A stretch of DNA of 41,457 nucleotides. Origin: an uncultured Sediminibacterium sp. (GTDB lineage: Bacteria; Bacteroidota; Bacteroidia; Chitinophagales; Chitinophagaceae). Under the pieces are notes generated by a model, which made no database searches, was not told the origin of the DNA, and saw nothing but the letters and a program-made list of their open reading frames with translations. Below are positions 1 to 7,374 of this stretch, one piece after another; the stretch's first letter is position 1, and the number at the start of each line of letters is the position of its first letter. The stretch spans positions 1-41,457 of the forward strand of contig CALDSE010000018.1 of the NCBI GenBank assembly GCA_937911175.1. Reading direction: 5' to 3'. The position numbers and the translations under genes are program-made.

Positions 1-363
1 TTTAAATGTATAGCCCTTTGATAGCAATTCTTTTTTAATAGGCGCATAGTTTTCAATAATGCCATTATGTAGCATGGCCAAGCGTCCGTTATTCGATAAA
101 TGGGGATGCGCATTACGATCGGAAGGTTCTCCGTGTGTAGCCCAACGCGTATGTCCAATGGCAATATGTGAATGCAAATTCTTGCCTAGCACTGCTTCCT
201 CTAATTCAGCCACCTTTCCTTTTTTCTTATGTACCTGTAATTTCCCGTCTTGTATAATGGCCACACCAGTACTGTCATAACCACGGTATTCTAAGCGTCT
301 TAAACCTTTGATAACGATAGGGTATGCCTCACTTTTACCAATATATCCTACTATGCCACACAT
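1..363 (-). CDS. glmS: Glutamine-fructose-6-phosphate aminotransferase GlmS, N-terminal part (cut by window edge)
   Basis: This gene makes glucosamine-6-phosphate from fructose-6-phosphate and glutamine, the first step towards UDP-GlcNAc for peptidoglycan. The 121 visible residues begin MCGIVGYIG, so Cys2 becomes the N-terminal nucleophile of the class II glutamine amidotransferase domain. Other family motifs follow: LEYRGYDSTG, HTRWATHGEPSDRNAHPH and HNGIIENY. The reading frame stays open to base 1, so the rest of the protein (about 600 residues in the family) lies outside the window. No glmS ribozyme fits in the 62-nt gap upstream. A second enzyme of the same pathway, GlmM, lies near the other end of the window. 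Identification is secure from the motifs; the upstream promoter is unclear. Confidence 0.96.
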   Translation of the reverse strand, partial: MCGIVGYIGKSEAYPIVIKGLRRLEYRGYDSTGVAIIQDGKLQVHKKKGKVAELEEAVLGKNLHSHIAIGHTRWATHGEPSDRNAHPHLSNNGRLAMLHNGIIENYAPIKKELLSKGYTFK

Positions 364-425
364 ATATTATTTATTTAGCTAATTATTCAAAATTTATGCG
401 AAATTAGACTTTAAATATTGAATGG

Positions 426-1037
426 ATGTTAGCTTTGAAATCTTTTGACTTTGAGTCCGATATTATTTTAGAAAATGAACGTGTATTATTAAGGCCCGTT
501 CAGCTTTCTGACGGCGCCTTATTAGCACATTATGTGAACGAGGAGCCCGATTTATGGAAGTATTCATTAGTAGCTATTGACAATAGCGCCGACTTAGAAC
601 AATACATTCAAGCTGCCATTGAGGCAAGAGAAAACAAAACATCCTATGCATTTATTGTATTTGATAAATTATTGAATGAATATGTGGGCTGCACTCGATT
701 TTATGATATTCAATTAGCCTTTCAATCTATACAAATTGGGTATACCTGGTATGGTAAAAAATGTTGGGGAACCAAATTAAATGAAAATTGTAAATATTTA
801 TTGTTGGAATTTGCCTTTGATCAAATGGGTTTTGAAAGAGTAGAGTTTAGGGCAGACAATAATAATAAAAGAAGTATTGCTGCTATGCAAAAAATTGGCT
901 GTACAGTGGAAGGTGTATTAAGAAATCATTTACCCATGCCCACAGGAAAAAGAAGAGACTCCATTGTACTTAGTATATTAAAGGAAGAGTGGAATGCTTC
1001 ATTAAAGCAGACTTTAGCAGCTCAGCTAAAAGCTTAG
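426..1037 (+). CDS. GNAT-family N-acetyltransferase (RimJ/RimL type)
   Basis: A 203-residue protein with the fold signature of the GNAT acetyltransferases that transfer acetyl from acetyl-CoA to an amine. The N-terminal ENERVLLRPVQLSDG segment (residues 16-30) is the usual first strand and helix of RimJ/RimL-like proteins. The segment around IGYTWYGKKCWGTKLNENCK (104-123) is the acetyl-CoA pyrophosphate loop region, and FRADNNNKRSIAAMQKIGC (141-159) is the typical motif B. The substrate cannot be told from sequence; it may be a ribosomal protein N-terminus or a small molecule. It is divergent to glmS and convergent with mgtE, with a 12-nt gap to the latter. An ATG four bases upstream is in another frame. 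Family call is firm, function open. Confidence 0.85.
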   Translation: MLALKSFDFESDIILENERVLLRPVQLSDGALLAHYVNEEPDLWKYSLVAIDNSADLEQYIQAAIEARENKTSYAFIVFDKLLNEYVGCTRFYDIQLAFQSIQIGYTWYGKKCWGTKLNENCKYLLLEFAFDQMGFERVEFRADNNNKRSIAAMQKIGCTVEGVLRNHLPMPTGKRRDSIVLSILKEEWNASLKQTLAAQLKA

Positions 1038-1049
1038 TAAAAAAAATAA

Positions 1050-2447
1050 TTAAAGTAAAGTGCCTTGTAAGAAAAAGTAAGCCAGGCTAAAATAAATAAG
1101 TATGGCAGTTACGTCCACTAAAGTAGCAACGAAAGGTGCAGAAGATACAGCAGGGTCAGCACCTAATCTTTTCAGCACAATGGGTAACATAGATCCTGTA
1201 ATGGTTCCCAAAATAACCACGCCTAAAATGGTGAAGCCAATGGTTATTCCAATTAAAAACCAATGAAGACCATAAAAACCTGGAGCGATCATATGCCATA
1301 CAGCCACTCTAAAAAATCCAAGTATACCTAATAAAATACCTAATAAAAACCCCCCAATAATTTCTCTTCTTAATATTTTCCACCAATCGGCAATGGTAAT
1401 TTCGCCAACGGCCATTGCTTGAATAATGAGCGTAGACGATTGTGATCCAGAATTACCACCTGTCGATAAAATCAATGGAATAAAACTTGCTAGTACTAAT
1501 ACTTTTGCCAACTCGTCTTCAAAATAACCCATGGCAGTAGCGGTGAATAATTCCCCAATAAATAAAACAACCAACCAAGTAATTCTTTTTTTGAAGAGTT
1601 TAAATATTGAAATGTCCAAATAAGGTTCATTCAATGCTTCCATACCTCCCATTTTTTGCATATCCTCGCTAAACTCTTCATTTGTTACCCATAAGATATC
1701 ATCAATGGTTACAATTCCTAATAAAACATCGTTGTCATCCACAACAGGAATAGCAGTGCGGTTATTCATTTTAAAAACCTGACTGGCATGTTCCTGATCG
1801 TCGTATACATTTAAGGCAACAAAACGGCCATCAATAATATCTGAAATAATATCATCGGGTTTTGCTAATAATAAATCTCTAATTCTGATATCATCAATTA
1901 AACCCCCTTTTTCATCAATAATATATATAACGTCAATGGTTTCAGAATTCTTACCATACTTACGTATGTTGTCTAAAACTTGGGCCACTGTATAATGCGG
2001 GTATACATACACATAATCGGGCGTCATCAAACGACCCACACTATCCTCAGGATACCCTAATAGAGATAAAGTAATTTTTCTTTCTTCTGGGTCAAGTAAT
2101 TTTATTAAATCGCGAATGGCCGCCTTAGGTAATTCTTCTAAAAAGTCGGTACGGTCATCGGGAGGAAGTTCATTTAAGATTTTAGCTGTTTTACGTGCAG
2201 GTAATTCTTTAATGATATCTTTTTGCTGATTAATATCAAGTATCTTAAATACACTTACAGCTCTGTGCACAGTCATGTTGTCAACAATAGTAGCCTCGTT
2301 TTCGGGGAACTCATTCACCAGTTCCACTACGTCGCTAATATTTTGTTCATCTAGAAATTCTTTTAATAGATGCATGTCGCCCTTGGACAAAATGTCCAAG
2401 AAAACTTCGGATAAATTAATTTCTGGTGTTTCTAATTCAACTGACAT
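1050..2447 (-). CDS. mgtE: Magnesium transporter MgtE
   Basis: A homodimeric inner-membrane Mg2+ channel/transporter. The 465 residues show the MgtE order: a cytoplasmic superhelical N domain (about 15-130, with repeated ELPARKTAKILNELPPDD-type helices), a tandem CBS pair (about 140-260, beginning at MTPDYVYV), a connecting helix, and a C-terminal membrane domain (about 285-465). The membrane part has the conserved TGGNSGSQ (329-336) and the last-helices segment ADPAVSSAPFVATLVDV (430-446), which lines the ion pore in known structures. Length matches the family. The start lies 28 nt from the divergent SET-domain gene, too little room for two independent conventional promoters. In this family the CBS/N domains sense cytosolic Mg2+ and gate the pore, so regulation is likely post-translational. 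Confidence 0.96.
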   Translation of the reverse strand: MSVELETPEINLSEVFLDILSKGDMHLLKEFLDEQNISDVVELVNEFPENEATIVDNMTVHRAVSVFKILDINQQKDIIKELPARKTAKILNELPPDDRTDFLEELPKAAIRDLIKLLDPEERKITLSLLGYPEDSVGRLMTPDYVYVYPHYTVAQVLDNIRKYGKNSETIDVIYIIDEKGGLIDDIRIRDLLLAKPDDIISDIIDGRFVALNVYDDQEHASQVFKMNNRTAIPVVDDNDVLLGIVTIDDILWVTNEEFSEDMQKMGGMEALNEPYLDISIFKLFKKRITWLVVLFIGELFTATAMGYFEDELAKVLVLASFIPLILSTGGNSGSQSSTLIIQAMAVGEITIADWWKILRREIIGGFLLGILLGILGFFRVAVWHMIAPGFYGLHWFLIGITIGFTILGVVILGTITGSMLPIVLKRLGADPAVSSAPFVATLVDVTAILIYFSLAYFFLQGTLL

Positions 2448-2475
2448 GGGTGCAAGTTAAGAAAAATACTAAAGT

Positions 2476-2877
2476 ATGCCCTATATTTATACTATGATTC
2501 TACCATTTCTAACCATTGCGCCATCTCCTAGTAGGGGTCGTGGTGTATTTACGACCGAAGCTATTGCGATGGGTACTACCATTGAAATAGCGCCTGTTAT
2601 TGTATTTGATCCCACACAGCGAATTAAATTGGAAGAAACATTATTATATGATTATATTTTTGAATGGGGGGAAGATGATAAAAGTGCGGCTGTAGCTTTA
2701 GGATATGTGTCGATATATAATCATGCTATTAAAGCCAATTGCAGATACGATATGGATATTGAATTTGAAACTATGTCCATCATCACTAATAGAGATATTA
2801 AGCAAGGTGAAGAATTATTTATTAATTATAATGCAGATGGGCAGGCCGATAAACCTGTATGGTTTGAGCAGCATTAA
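2476..2877 (+). CDS. Small SET-domain protein (possible protein lysine methyltransferase)
   Basis: A stand-alone SET domain of 133 residues. Visible features are SPSRGRGVFTTEAI (the SET-N strand; the family has G-x-G near the SAM pocket), a modified NHxxxxN motif at YNHAIKANCRY, and the C-terminal GEELFINYN motif with the tyrosine that usually caps the active site. Short bacterial SET proteins of this size occur in Bacteroidota, but their substrates are mostly unknown; methylation of a protein lysine is a family-level guess. The post-SET cysteines typical of eukaryotic enzymes are missing. An internal ATG at codon 7 (base 2494) would remove MPYIYT and still keep the whole domain, so the exact start is uncertain. 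It is divergent from mgtE. Confidence 0.8.
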   Translation: MPYIYTMILPFLTIAPSPSRGRGVFTTEAIAMGTTIEIAPVIVFDPTQRIKLEETLLYDYIFEWGEDDKSAAVALGYVSIYNHAIKANCRYDMDIEFETMSIITNRDIKQGEELFINYNADGQADKPVWFEQH

Positions 2878-2910
2878 TGATGCTTATTTAATTAAATCTT
2901 TTGGGCCCAA

Positions 2911-4077
2911 TTAGTAGAACAACAAACAAACCGGCATCGATAATTTAATGGACACACCCGTGGATGTTAAGGCGCCTGTTTGAATATTTCTTCTGAAAGC
3001 TATAATATTATTTGAATCTTGATTAGCAACTAATAACCAATTACCGTCTTTGCTAATGGTAAAATTGCGGGGTGCTTTTCCTTCCGTACTAGTATATTGA
3101 ATCGTTTTCTCTTCCAATTTTCCATTGGGCAGTACTTTAAATGAAACGATATTGTTTTCATTACCTCTATTACTTGCATATAAATAAAGTCCATCAGGTG
3201 ATAAATGAATATCAGCACTGGCAGCTACTCCTTTAAAAGTTTTCGGATGTGTAACTACTTTTTGTAAGAAGCTAGCTATTCCTTTATAAAAACGGTAGAC
3301 GCTAATACTTCCTGTGAGCTCTTCAATAACATAGAGATATTTTCCATTGCTTGAAAAACATAAATGTCTAGGCCCTGCTCCAGGACTTGATTGTATACTA
3401 CTTGCTTTCTGTGTTAAAAGGGGAGGTCCGTTTTTTGTTTGATAAGGATAAATAGAAATTTCATCCTTGCCTAAATCAGGAGTTAATACATATTTTCCAT
3501 CTGGTGAAAAGAATATACCATGTACATGTGCTTTTTCTTGCCTTGCTTCATTTACACTTTTCCCTTCGTGTTGAATAAATTGTTGTGGGTTAGACAGACG
3601 GCCATCGGCGAAGCGGTGGTAGCTTGTAATACTGCCTCCACTATAGTTGGCAACGAATAAATTGGATTGGTCGGGGCTTAATGCAATGTAGCAAGGATGC
3701 GCACCCTTTGATGTTTTCTCTTGTATCAAATTCAATTTATTATCTACAAATGAATAGGCGCTAATTTTGCCATCACTATCTTCATTCGTAGCGTATACTT
3801 GCCCATGGTCTTTTGAAATGGTTAAAAAAGAAGGATTAGATGCAGTTTCAGTATGACTTATTTCAGTAGCCTTACCTGTAGCTGTATCAAATGATAATAC
3901 ATAAATACCCTTGCTTCCATTTTTAGTATAAGTACCTACTAATAAGTTAGGAGTTAATAAACTAGGAGCCGGTGCAAGGTTTTGTGCAAATGAGACAATC
4001 GAAGTAGTTAAAAAAATAAAAACAAAAACAAGTTTTTTACAACGAGCCACTAAAAAAAATGGTGTAGTCTGAAACAT
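2911..4077 (-). CDS. Secreted lactonase-family seven-bladed beta-propeller (6-phosphogluconolactonase-like)
   Basis: A 388-residue protein of the lactonase (PF10282) family. After a hydrophobic signal segment (about 15-32, ending SFAQ) come repeated propeller blades such as LVGTYTKNGSKGIYVLSFD, HVHGIFFSPDGKYVLTPDLGKD, GAGPRHLCFSSNGKYLYVIEE and ADIHLSPDGLYLYASNRG. Cytosolic YbhE/Pgl of this fold hydrolyses 6-phosphogluconolactone, but the export signal here argues for a periplasmic or outer-membrane substrate, so the pentose-phosphate role should not be assumed. It follows the GH16 gene by 17 nt on the same strand, suggesting co-transcription and a role in extracellular or periplasmic carbohydrate use. 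Convergent with the SET gene. Confidence 0.85.
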   Translation of the reverse strand: MFQTTPFFLVARCKKLVFVFIFLTTSIVSFAQNLAPAPSLLTPNLLVGTYTKNGSKGIYVLSFDTATGKATEISHTETASNPSFLTISKDHGQVYATNEDSDGKISAYSFVDNKLNLIQEKTSKGAHPCYIALSPDQSNLFVANYSGGSITSYHRFADGRLSNPQQFIQHEGKSVNEARQEKAHVHGIFFSPDGKYVLTPDLGKDEISIYPYQTKNGPPLLTQKASSIQSSPGAGPRHLCFSSNGKYLYVIEELTGSISVYRFYKGIASFLQKVVTHPKTFKGVAASADIHLSPDGLYLYASNRGNENNIVSFKVLPNGKLEEKTIQYTSTEGKAPRNFTISKDGNWLLVANQDSNNIIAFRRNIQTGALTSTGVSIKLSMPVCLLFY

Positions 4078-4094
4078 ATTTTTATTTTTTTAAT

Positions 4095-4964
4095 TTATTG
4101 GTAGACTCTGACATAATCCACTACCATTCTACAAGGGAAAATAGTATCATCAATAGTGTTGCCAGCAAAATTACCACCTACCGCTACATTTAAAAGTAAA
4201 AATTCAGGAGCCATAAACGGGTAAGCATCTACGCCTCTTCCATCGTTACCTACATTGTAATACAATACACCATCTATATAAAACTTAATCATGTCCTTGG
4301 TCCAATCAATACTATAAACATGAAAGACATCGGTTACGTTTTCAACATTGGTTTTATATGTTTTTTGAGTACCTAGGGTCCAGTTGAGTAATTTAGAATG
4401 CGCTGAAAAATGAACAAGACCTAAATCCTTGCCTGTGTGTTCCATGATATCAATTTCTCCACAAGCAGGCCAACCCACAGCACCTGGTCCTTCAATATTA
4501 TCACCCAGCATCCAAATGGCAGGCCAAGAGCCAACGCCTTTAGGAAGCTTTGCTCTTATTTCAAATCGTCCATAAGTCCAAGAGGCTTTGCCTTGGGTTA
4601 GTAATCTTGCAGAAGTATAATTTTTACCACCTCTGCTTTCCTTTCTAGCTTCTATAATTAAGTTGCCATTTTCAATTCTTGCATTGGTAGAATCCCTGGT
4701 ATAGTATTGTGATTCATTATTACCCCAGCCATTTGAACCAGTACCTATATTATATTTCCATTTGGTCGTATCTGGCAAACTTCCTTTATCAAACTCATCC
4801 GACCATACTAATTTTTTAGCGGTATCAGTTGGGGTAGTAGGTGTAGGAGTGGGGGTAATAGGGGTCACTACTACAGGAGCAGGAGCCGGCGCCGGCGCTT
4901 CTTTCTGTGCACAAAAAGACAAAGAAAGAACCGTTAAAACCATAGTTAGGGGTAGAATACGCAT
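4095..4964 (-). CDS. Glycoside hydrolase family 16 beta-glucanase (laminarinase-like), exported
   Basis: An endo-beta-glucanase-type protein of 289 residues. The GH16 catalytic signature ExDxxE is seen as GEIDIMEH, with E170 as likely nucleophile, D172 as helper and E175 as acid/base. Supporting motifs are LVWSDEFDKGSLPDTTKW at the start of the domain, YGRFEIRAKLPKGVGSWPAIWMLG, and DYVRVYQ at the C-terminus. The leader ends LSFCAQ, a lipobox-like site (Cys18), although Phe at -1 is atypical. Residues 22-48 form a low-complexity Ala/Pro/Thr/Val linker, as in surface lipoproteins. Substrate is probably beta-1,3 or mixed-linkage glucan, by family. It is followed by a lactonase gene and divergent from the his leader; its own promoter is not clear. 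Confidence 0.92.
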   Translation of the reverse strand: MRILPLTMVLTVLSLSFCAQKEAPAPAPAPVVVTPITPTPTPTTPTDTAKKLVWSDEFDKGSLPDTTKWKYNIGTGSNGWGNNESQYYTRDSTNARIENGNLIIEARKESRGGKNYTSARLLTQGKASWTYGRFEIRAKLPKGVGSWPAIWMLGDNIEGPGAVGWPACGEIDIMEHTGKDLGLVHFSAHSKLLNWTLGTQKTYKTNVENVTDVFHVYSIDWTKDMIKFYIDGVLYYNVGNDGRGVDAYPFMAPEFLLLNVAVGGNFAGNTIDDTIFPCRMVVDYVRVYQ

Positions 4965-4993
4965 AAAAACAATTGTTAATAGTGAATTATTGA

Positions 4994-5011
4994 AATTTGT
5001 GCTAGCAAATT
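4994..5011. repeat. Inverted repeat in the GH16/his divergent spacer
   Basis: AATTTG and CAAATT flank a 6-nt centre in the gap between the GH16 start and the his promoter, 22 nt upstream of the his -33 element. It could be an operator half-site pair for either direction or a chance AT-rich palindrome. No regulator is encoded next to it. Confidence 0.3.
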
Positions 5012-5032
5012 AGTCAAAATATTTCTTTTTTG

Positions 5033-5063
5033 TTGGGGAATTTCTAAAAGGGTCGTAAATTTG
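5033..5063 (+). promoter_or_regulatory. Histidine operon promoter (Bacteroidota -33/-7 type)
   Basis: TTG at 5033-5035, a 20-nt spacer, and TAAATTTG at 5056-5063 match the primary sigma-factor consensus of Bacteroidota (TTTG or TTG, 19-21 nt, TAnnTTTG). Transcription would start about 4-8 nt past the -7 box, which coincides with the leader-peptide ATG at 5068. The leader message would therefore be leaderless or nearly so. Confidence 0.75.
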
Positions 5064-5067
5064 CGCC

Positions 5068-5118
5068 ATGACATTAAACAATCATACACATCATTTGCAT
5101 TTGCTATCCAATGGGTAG
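5068..5118 (+). CDS. hisL: Histidine operon leader peptide (MTLNNHTHHLHLLSNG)
   Basis: A 16-codon open frame, ATG to TAG, that reads MTLNNHTHHLHLLSNG. Four of six consecutive codons from position 6 to 11 are His (CAT), an extreme enrichment located right in front of hisG. This is the hallmark of ribosome-mediated attenuation: when charged tRNA-His is scarce the ribosome stalls at the His codons. The last His codon ends at 5100 and the candidate antiterminator strand (5114-5121) overlaps the stop codon, so a stalled ribosome leaves it free and a ribosome at the stop covers it. There is no Shine-Dalgarno site; the promoter position suggests leaderless initiation. Too short for ordinary gene finders. 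Evidence is sequence-based; the mechanism is inferred. Confidence 0.87.
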   Translation: MTLNNHTHHLHLLSNG

Positions 5119-5182
5119 GCTATGGGTGTAGGTATGTAACTATATTTAACCAAAGGGCTTACTAACAAGTAAGCCCTTTTAG
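5114..5182 (+). promoter_or_regulatory. Histidine attenuator: antiterminator strand plus terminator hairpin
   Basis: The terminator is a perfect 12-bp stem (5152-5163 with 5168-5179), loop AACA, followed by TTTTAGTTTG with a modest U-tract. The competing structure pairs GGTAGGCT at 5114-5121 with GGCTTACT at 5156-5163: eight pairs, three of them G-U, which would block the terminator's 5' arm. The hisG start is 38 nt after the terminator. A second small hairpin, CTATCC/GGGTAG at 5104-5118, lies in the leader-peptide end and could be a pause hairpin. Together with the His-rich leader this is a complete classical attenuator; the folding energies were not computed. Confidence 0.83.
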
Positions 5183-5220
5183 TTTGTAGTCAGTCAAGTA
5201 AAATATATAATATAAATAAT

Positions 5221-6075
5221 ATGCGTTTAAAATTAGCCATACAGAAGTCGGGTCGTTTGCACGACGATTCAATGCGTTTATTAAAAGAAGCAGGCATTGA
5301 TATTGGTAATGGCGTCAATAAGCTAAAAGCGGAAGCGACTAATTTCCCCATTGAGTTATTTTTTTTAAGAGATGATGATATTCCTCAATACGTGGAAGAC
5401 GGTGTAGCCGATATTGGATTCGTGGGAGAGAATGTAGTGTATGAAAAAGCTAAAAAAGTAGAAGTGGCCTATAGTTTAGGTTTTGGAAAATGCAGACTTA
5501 GTTTTGCGGTTCGAAAAAACGAAAATTTTACAGGGCCTAGTTATTTATCGGGTAAAAAAATTGCTACAAGTTATCCAGTACTTGTGCAAGGTTATTTAGA
5601 CAAGCATGGTATTAAAGCAGAGATACATGAAATTAGTGGCAGTGTGGAAATTGCGCCAGGCATTGGCCTTGCCGATATTATTTGTGATTTAGTAAGCAGT
5701 GGTTCTACTTTATTTATGAATGGCTTAAAAGAAGCAGAAACTATTTTAGACTCTCAAGCCGTTCTTATTAAAAGAAAGGCGTTGGCGCCTGAAGCGGAGG
5801 CTATTTTACAAAAATTATTATTCAGAATTGAATCGGTAAAAAAAGCAAAGCGTAATAAATATGTTTTATTAAATGCACCGAATGATAAATTAGAAAAAAT
5901 AATTTCTTTATTACCAGGTATGAAAAGTCCTACAGTGGTGGCCTTGGCTACACCGGGTTGGAGCAGTGTGCATAGTGTCATTGATGAAAGTGATTTTTGG
6001 GAAATTATTGAACAGTTAAAATTAGCAGGTGCTGAAGGAATATTGGTGGTGCCTATTGAAAAAATGATATTATAA
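5221..6075 (+). CDS. hisG: ATP phosphoribosyltransferase HisG (long form)
   Basis: First step of histidine synthesis: ATP + PRPP to phosphoribosyl-ATP. The 284 residues correspond to the long, HisZ-independent form, in which a C-terminal ACT-like regulatory domain (about 210-284) binds histidine for feedback inhibition. The catalytic part begins MRLKLAIQKSGRLHDDS, and the PRPP-binding loop is seen at DLVSSGSTLFMNGLKEAE (156-173). No hisZ gene is in the window, in keeping with the long form. Its TAA stop overlaps the hisD ATG by one base (TAATG), indicating translational coupling. Expression is expected to be set by the attenuator directly upstream, and activity by histidine. Confidence 0.97.
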   Translation: MRLKLAIQKSGRLHDDSMRLLKEAGIDIGNGVNKLKAEATNFPIELFFLRDDDIPQYVEDGVADIGFVGENVVYEKAKKVEVAYSLGFGKCRLSFAVRKNENFTGPSYLSGKKIATSYPVLVQGYLDKHGIKAEIHEISGSVEIAPGIGLADIICDLVSSGSTLFMNGLKEAETILDSQAVLIKRKALAPEAEAILQKLLFRIESVKKAKRNKYVLLNAPNDKLEKIISLLPGMKSPTVVALATPGWSSVHSVIDESDFWEIIEQLKLAGAEGILVVPIEKMIL

Positions 6076-7370
6076 TGATTCAAGTATTTAAAGAGCCTGC
6101 AAAAAAAGACTGGCCAAGTATCTTAGCGCGACCTCAATTCGATGCAGCTCCCTTAGAGGTTAAGGTGAGAGAAATATTATTGGCCGTGAAGCAAAGGGGA
6201 GACGCCGCTGTAAAAGAATATACCCTAGCTTTTGATAAAGTAGCAGTAAGTAATTTTAAACTGAGTGCTGAAAAAATAGAGGCTGCTGAAAAAGCTTTAA
6301 CTCCTAGTTTAAAAACGGCTATTCAATTAGCGAAAGTAAACATTGAAGTTTTTCATCAGGGACAAATACAAAAAGAAGAAAGAATTGAAACCATGCCTGG
6401 TGTTTGGTGCTGGAGAAAGTCGGTGGGTATTGAAAAAGTAGGTATTTATATTCCTGGTGGTTCTGCTCCTTTATTTTCAACAGTACTTATGTTGGGCATT
6501 CCTGCACAATTAGCAGGCTGCAAAGAAATTATTTTATGTACGCCTCCGAATGAAAAAGGAGAAATTGACCCAGCCATTATTTATGCAGCTTCTTTAGTGG
6601 GTGTAACTGCCATTTTTACAATAGGTGGTGTACAAGCTATTGGGGCGCTTGCTTATGGTACCGCTTCGGTACCCAAAGTGTATAAAATATTTGGTCCAGG
6701 AAATCAATATGTGACGGCCGCTAAACAAATGATACAACAAGAAGGCGTGGCCATTGATATGCCAGCAGGTCCTAGTGAAGTATGTGTTTACGCAGATGAA
6801 ACAAGTATCGCTTCCTTTGTGGCTGCCGACTTATTATCACAAGCCGAACATGGTGCCGATAGTCAAGTAATTCTTATTGCAAATAGTATAGAGATAGTGG
6901 AGCAGGTTCAAAAAGAATTGGATATGCAATTAGTATTACTACCTAGAAAAGAAATAGCCACTAAGGCCTTGGCTCATTCTAAAGCCATTGTAATTGAAAA
7001 TACAGAAGAGGCGATTGCAATGATGAATGAATATGCACCCGAACATTTAATTTTATCTATAAATAATGCAGCACAAATAGCTGAAAAAATTGTTAATGCG
7101 GGTTCTATTTTTATTGGTAATTTTTCTCCAGAATCGGTGGGCGATTATGCAAGTGGAACCAATCATACACTACCTACCAATGGTTTTGCGAAAGCTTATA
7201 GTGGAGTGAGTATGGATAGCTTTGTGAAGAAAATTACCTTTCAGCAATTAACAGAAAGAGGACTAGAAAATATTGCACCTACTGTAATAGAAATGGCTAC
7301 AGCAGAAGGTTTGCAAGCGCATAGCAAAGCAGTGGAATTAAGAGTGGAATGGATAAAATCTAAAATGTAA
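6075..7370 (+). CDS. hisD: Histidinol dehydrogenase HisD
   Basis: Catalyses the last two steps, L-histidinol to L-histidine, using two NAD+ and a zinc ion. Length (431) is typical. The zinc ligands of the family are present: Gln256 and His259 in SQAEHGADSQ, Asp357 in VGDYASGTNHTLPT, and His416 in LQAHSKAVELR. The catalytic Glu323-His324 pair is in YAPEHLIL. The NAD-binding region shows GIYIPGGSAP and GPGNQYVTAAK. The gene starts inside the hisG stop codon and ends 4 nt before hisC. In the window's order the enzyme of the last step is encoded second, as is usual for his operons. Confidence 0.97.
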   Translation: MIQVFKEPAKKDWPSILARPQFDAAPLEVKVREILLAVKQRGDAAVKEYTLAFDKVAVSNFKLSAEKIEAAEKALTPSLKTAIQLAKVNIEVFHQGQIQKEERIETMPGVWCWRKSVGIEKVGIYIPGGSAPLFSTVLMLGIPAQLAGCKEIILCTPPNEKGEIDPAIIYAASLVGVTAIFTIGGVQAIGALAYGTASVPKVYKIFGPGNQYVTAAKQMIQQEGVAIDMPAGPSEVCVYADETSIASFVAADLLSQAEHGADSQVILIANSIEIVEQVQKELDMQLVLLPRKEIATKALAHSKAIVIENTEEAIAMMNEYAPEHLILSINNAAQIAEKIVNAGSIFIGNFSPESVGDYASGTNHTLPTNGFAKAYSGVSMDSFVKKITFQQLTERGLENIAPTVIEMATAEGLQAHSKAVELRVEWIKSKM

Positions 7371-7374
7371 GGCT

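Noticed and set aside
59..280. Rightward 73-codon frame at the left edge
   Set aside because: It lies antisense to the clear GlmS start MCGIVGYIG and has no recognisable features.
2901..2910. Palindrome TTGGGCCCAA between SET and lactonase genes
   Set aside because: It is a perfect 10-bp palindrome but has no loop or U-run, so it is not a terminator, and no evidence of an operator was seen.
4762..5013. Plus-strand frame of 83 codons rich in Val and Gly
   Set aside because: It mirrors the Ala/Pro/Thr linker of the GH16 protein on the other strand; the composition is an artefact of the repeat-like linker.
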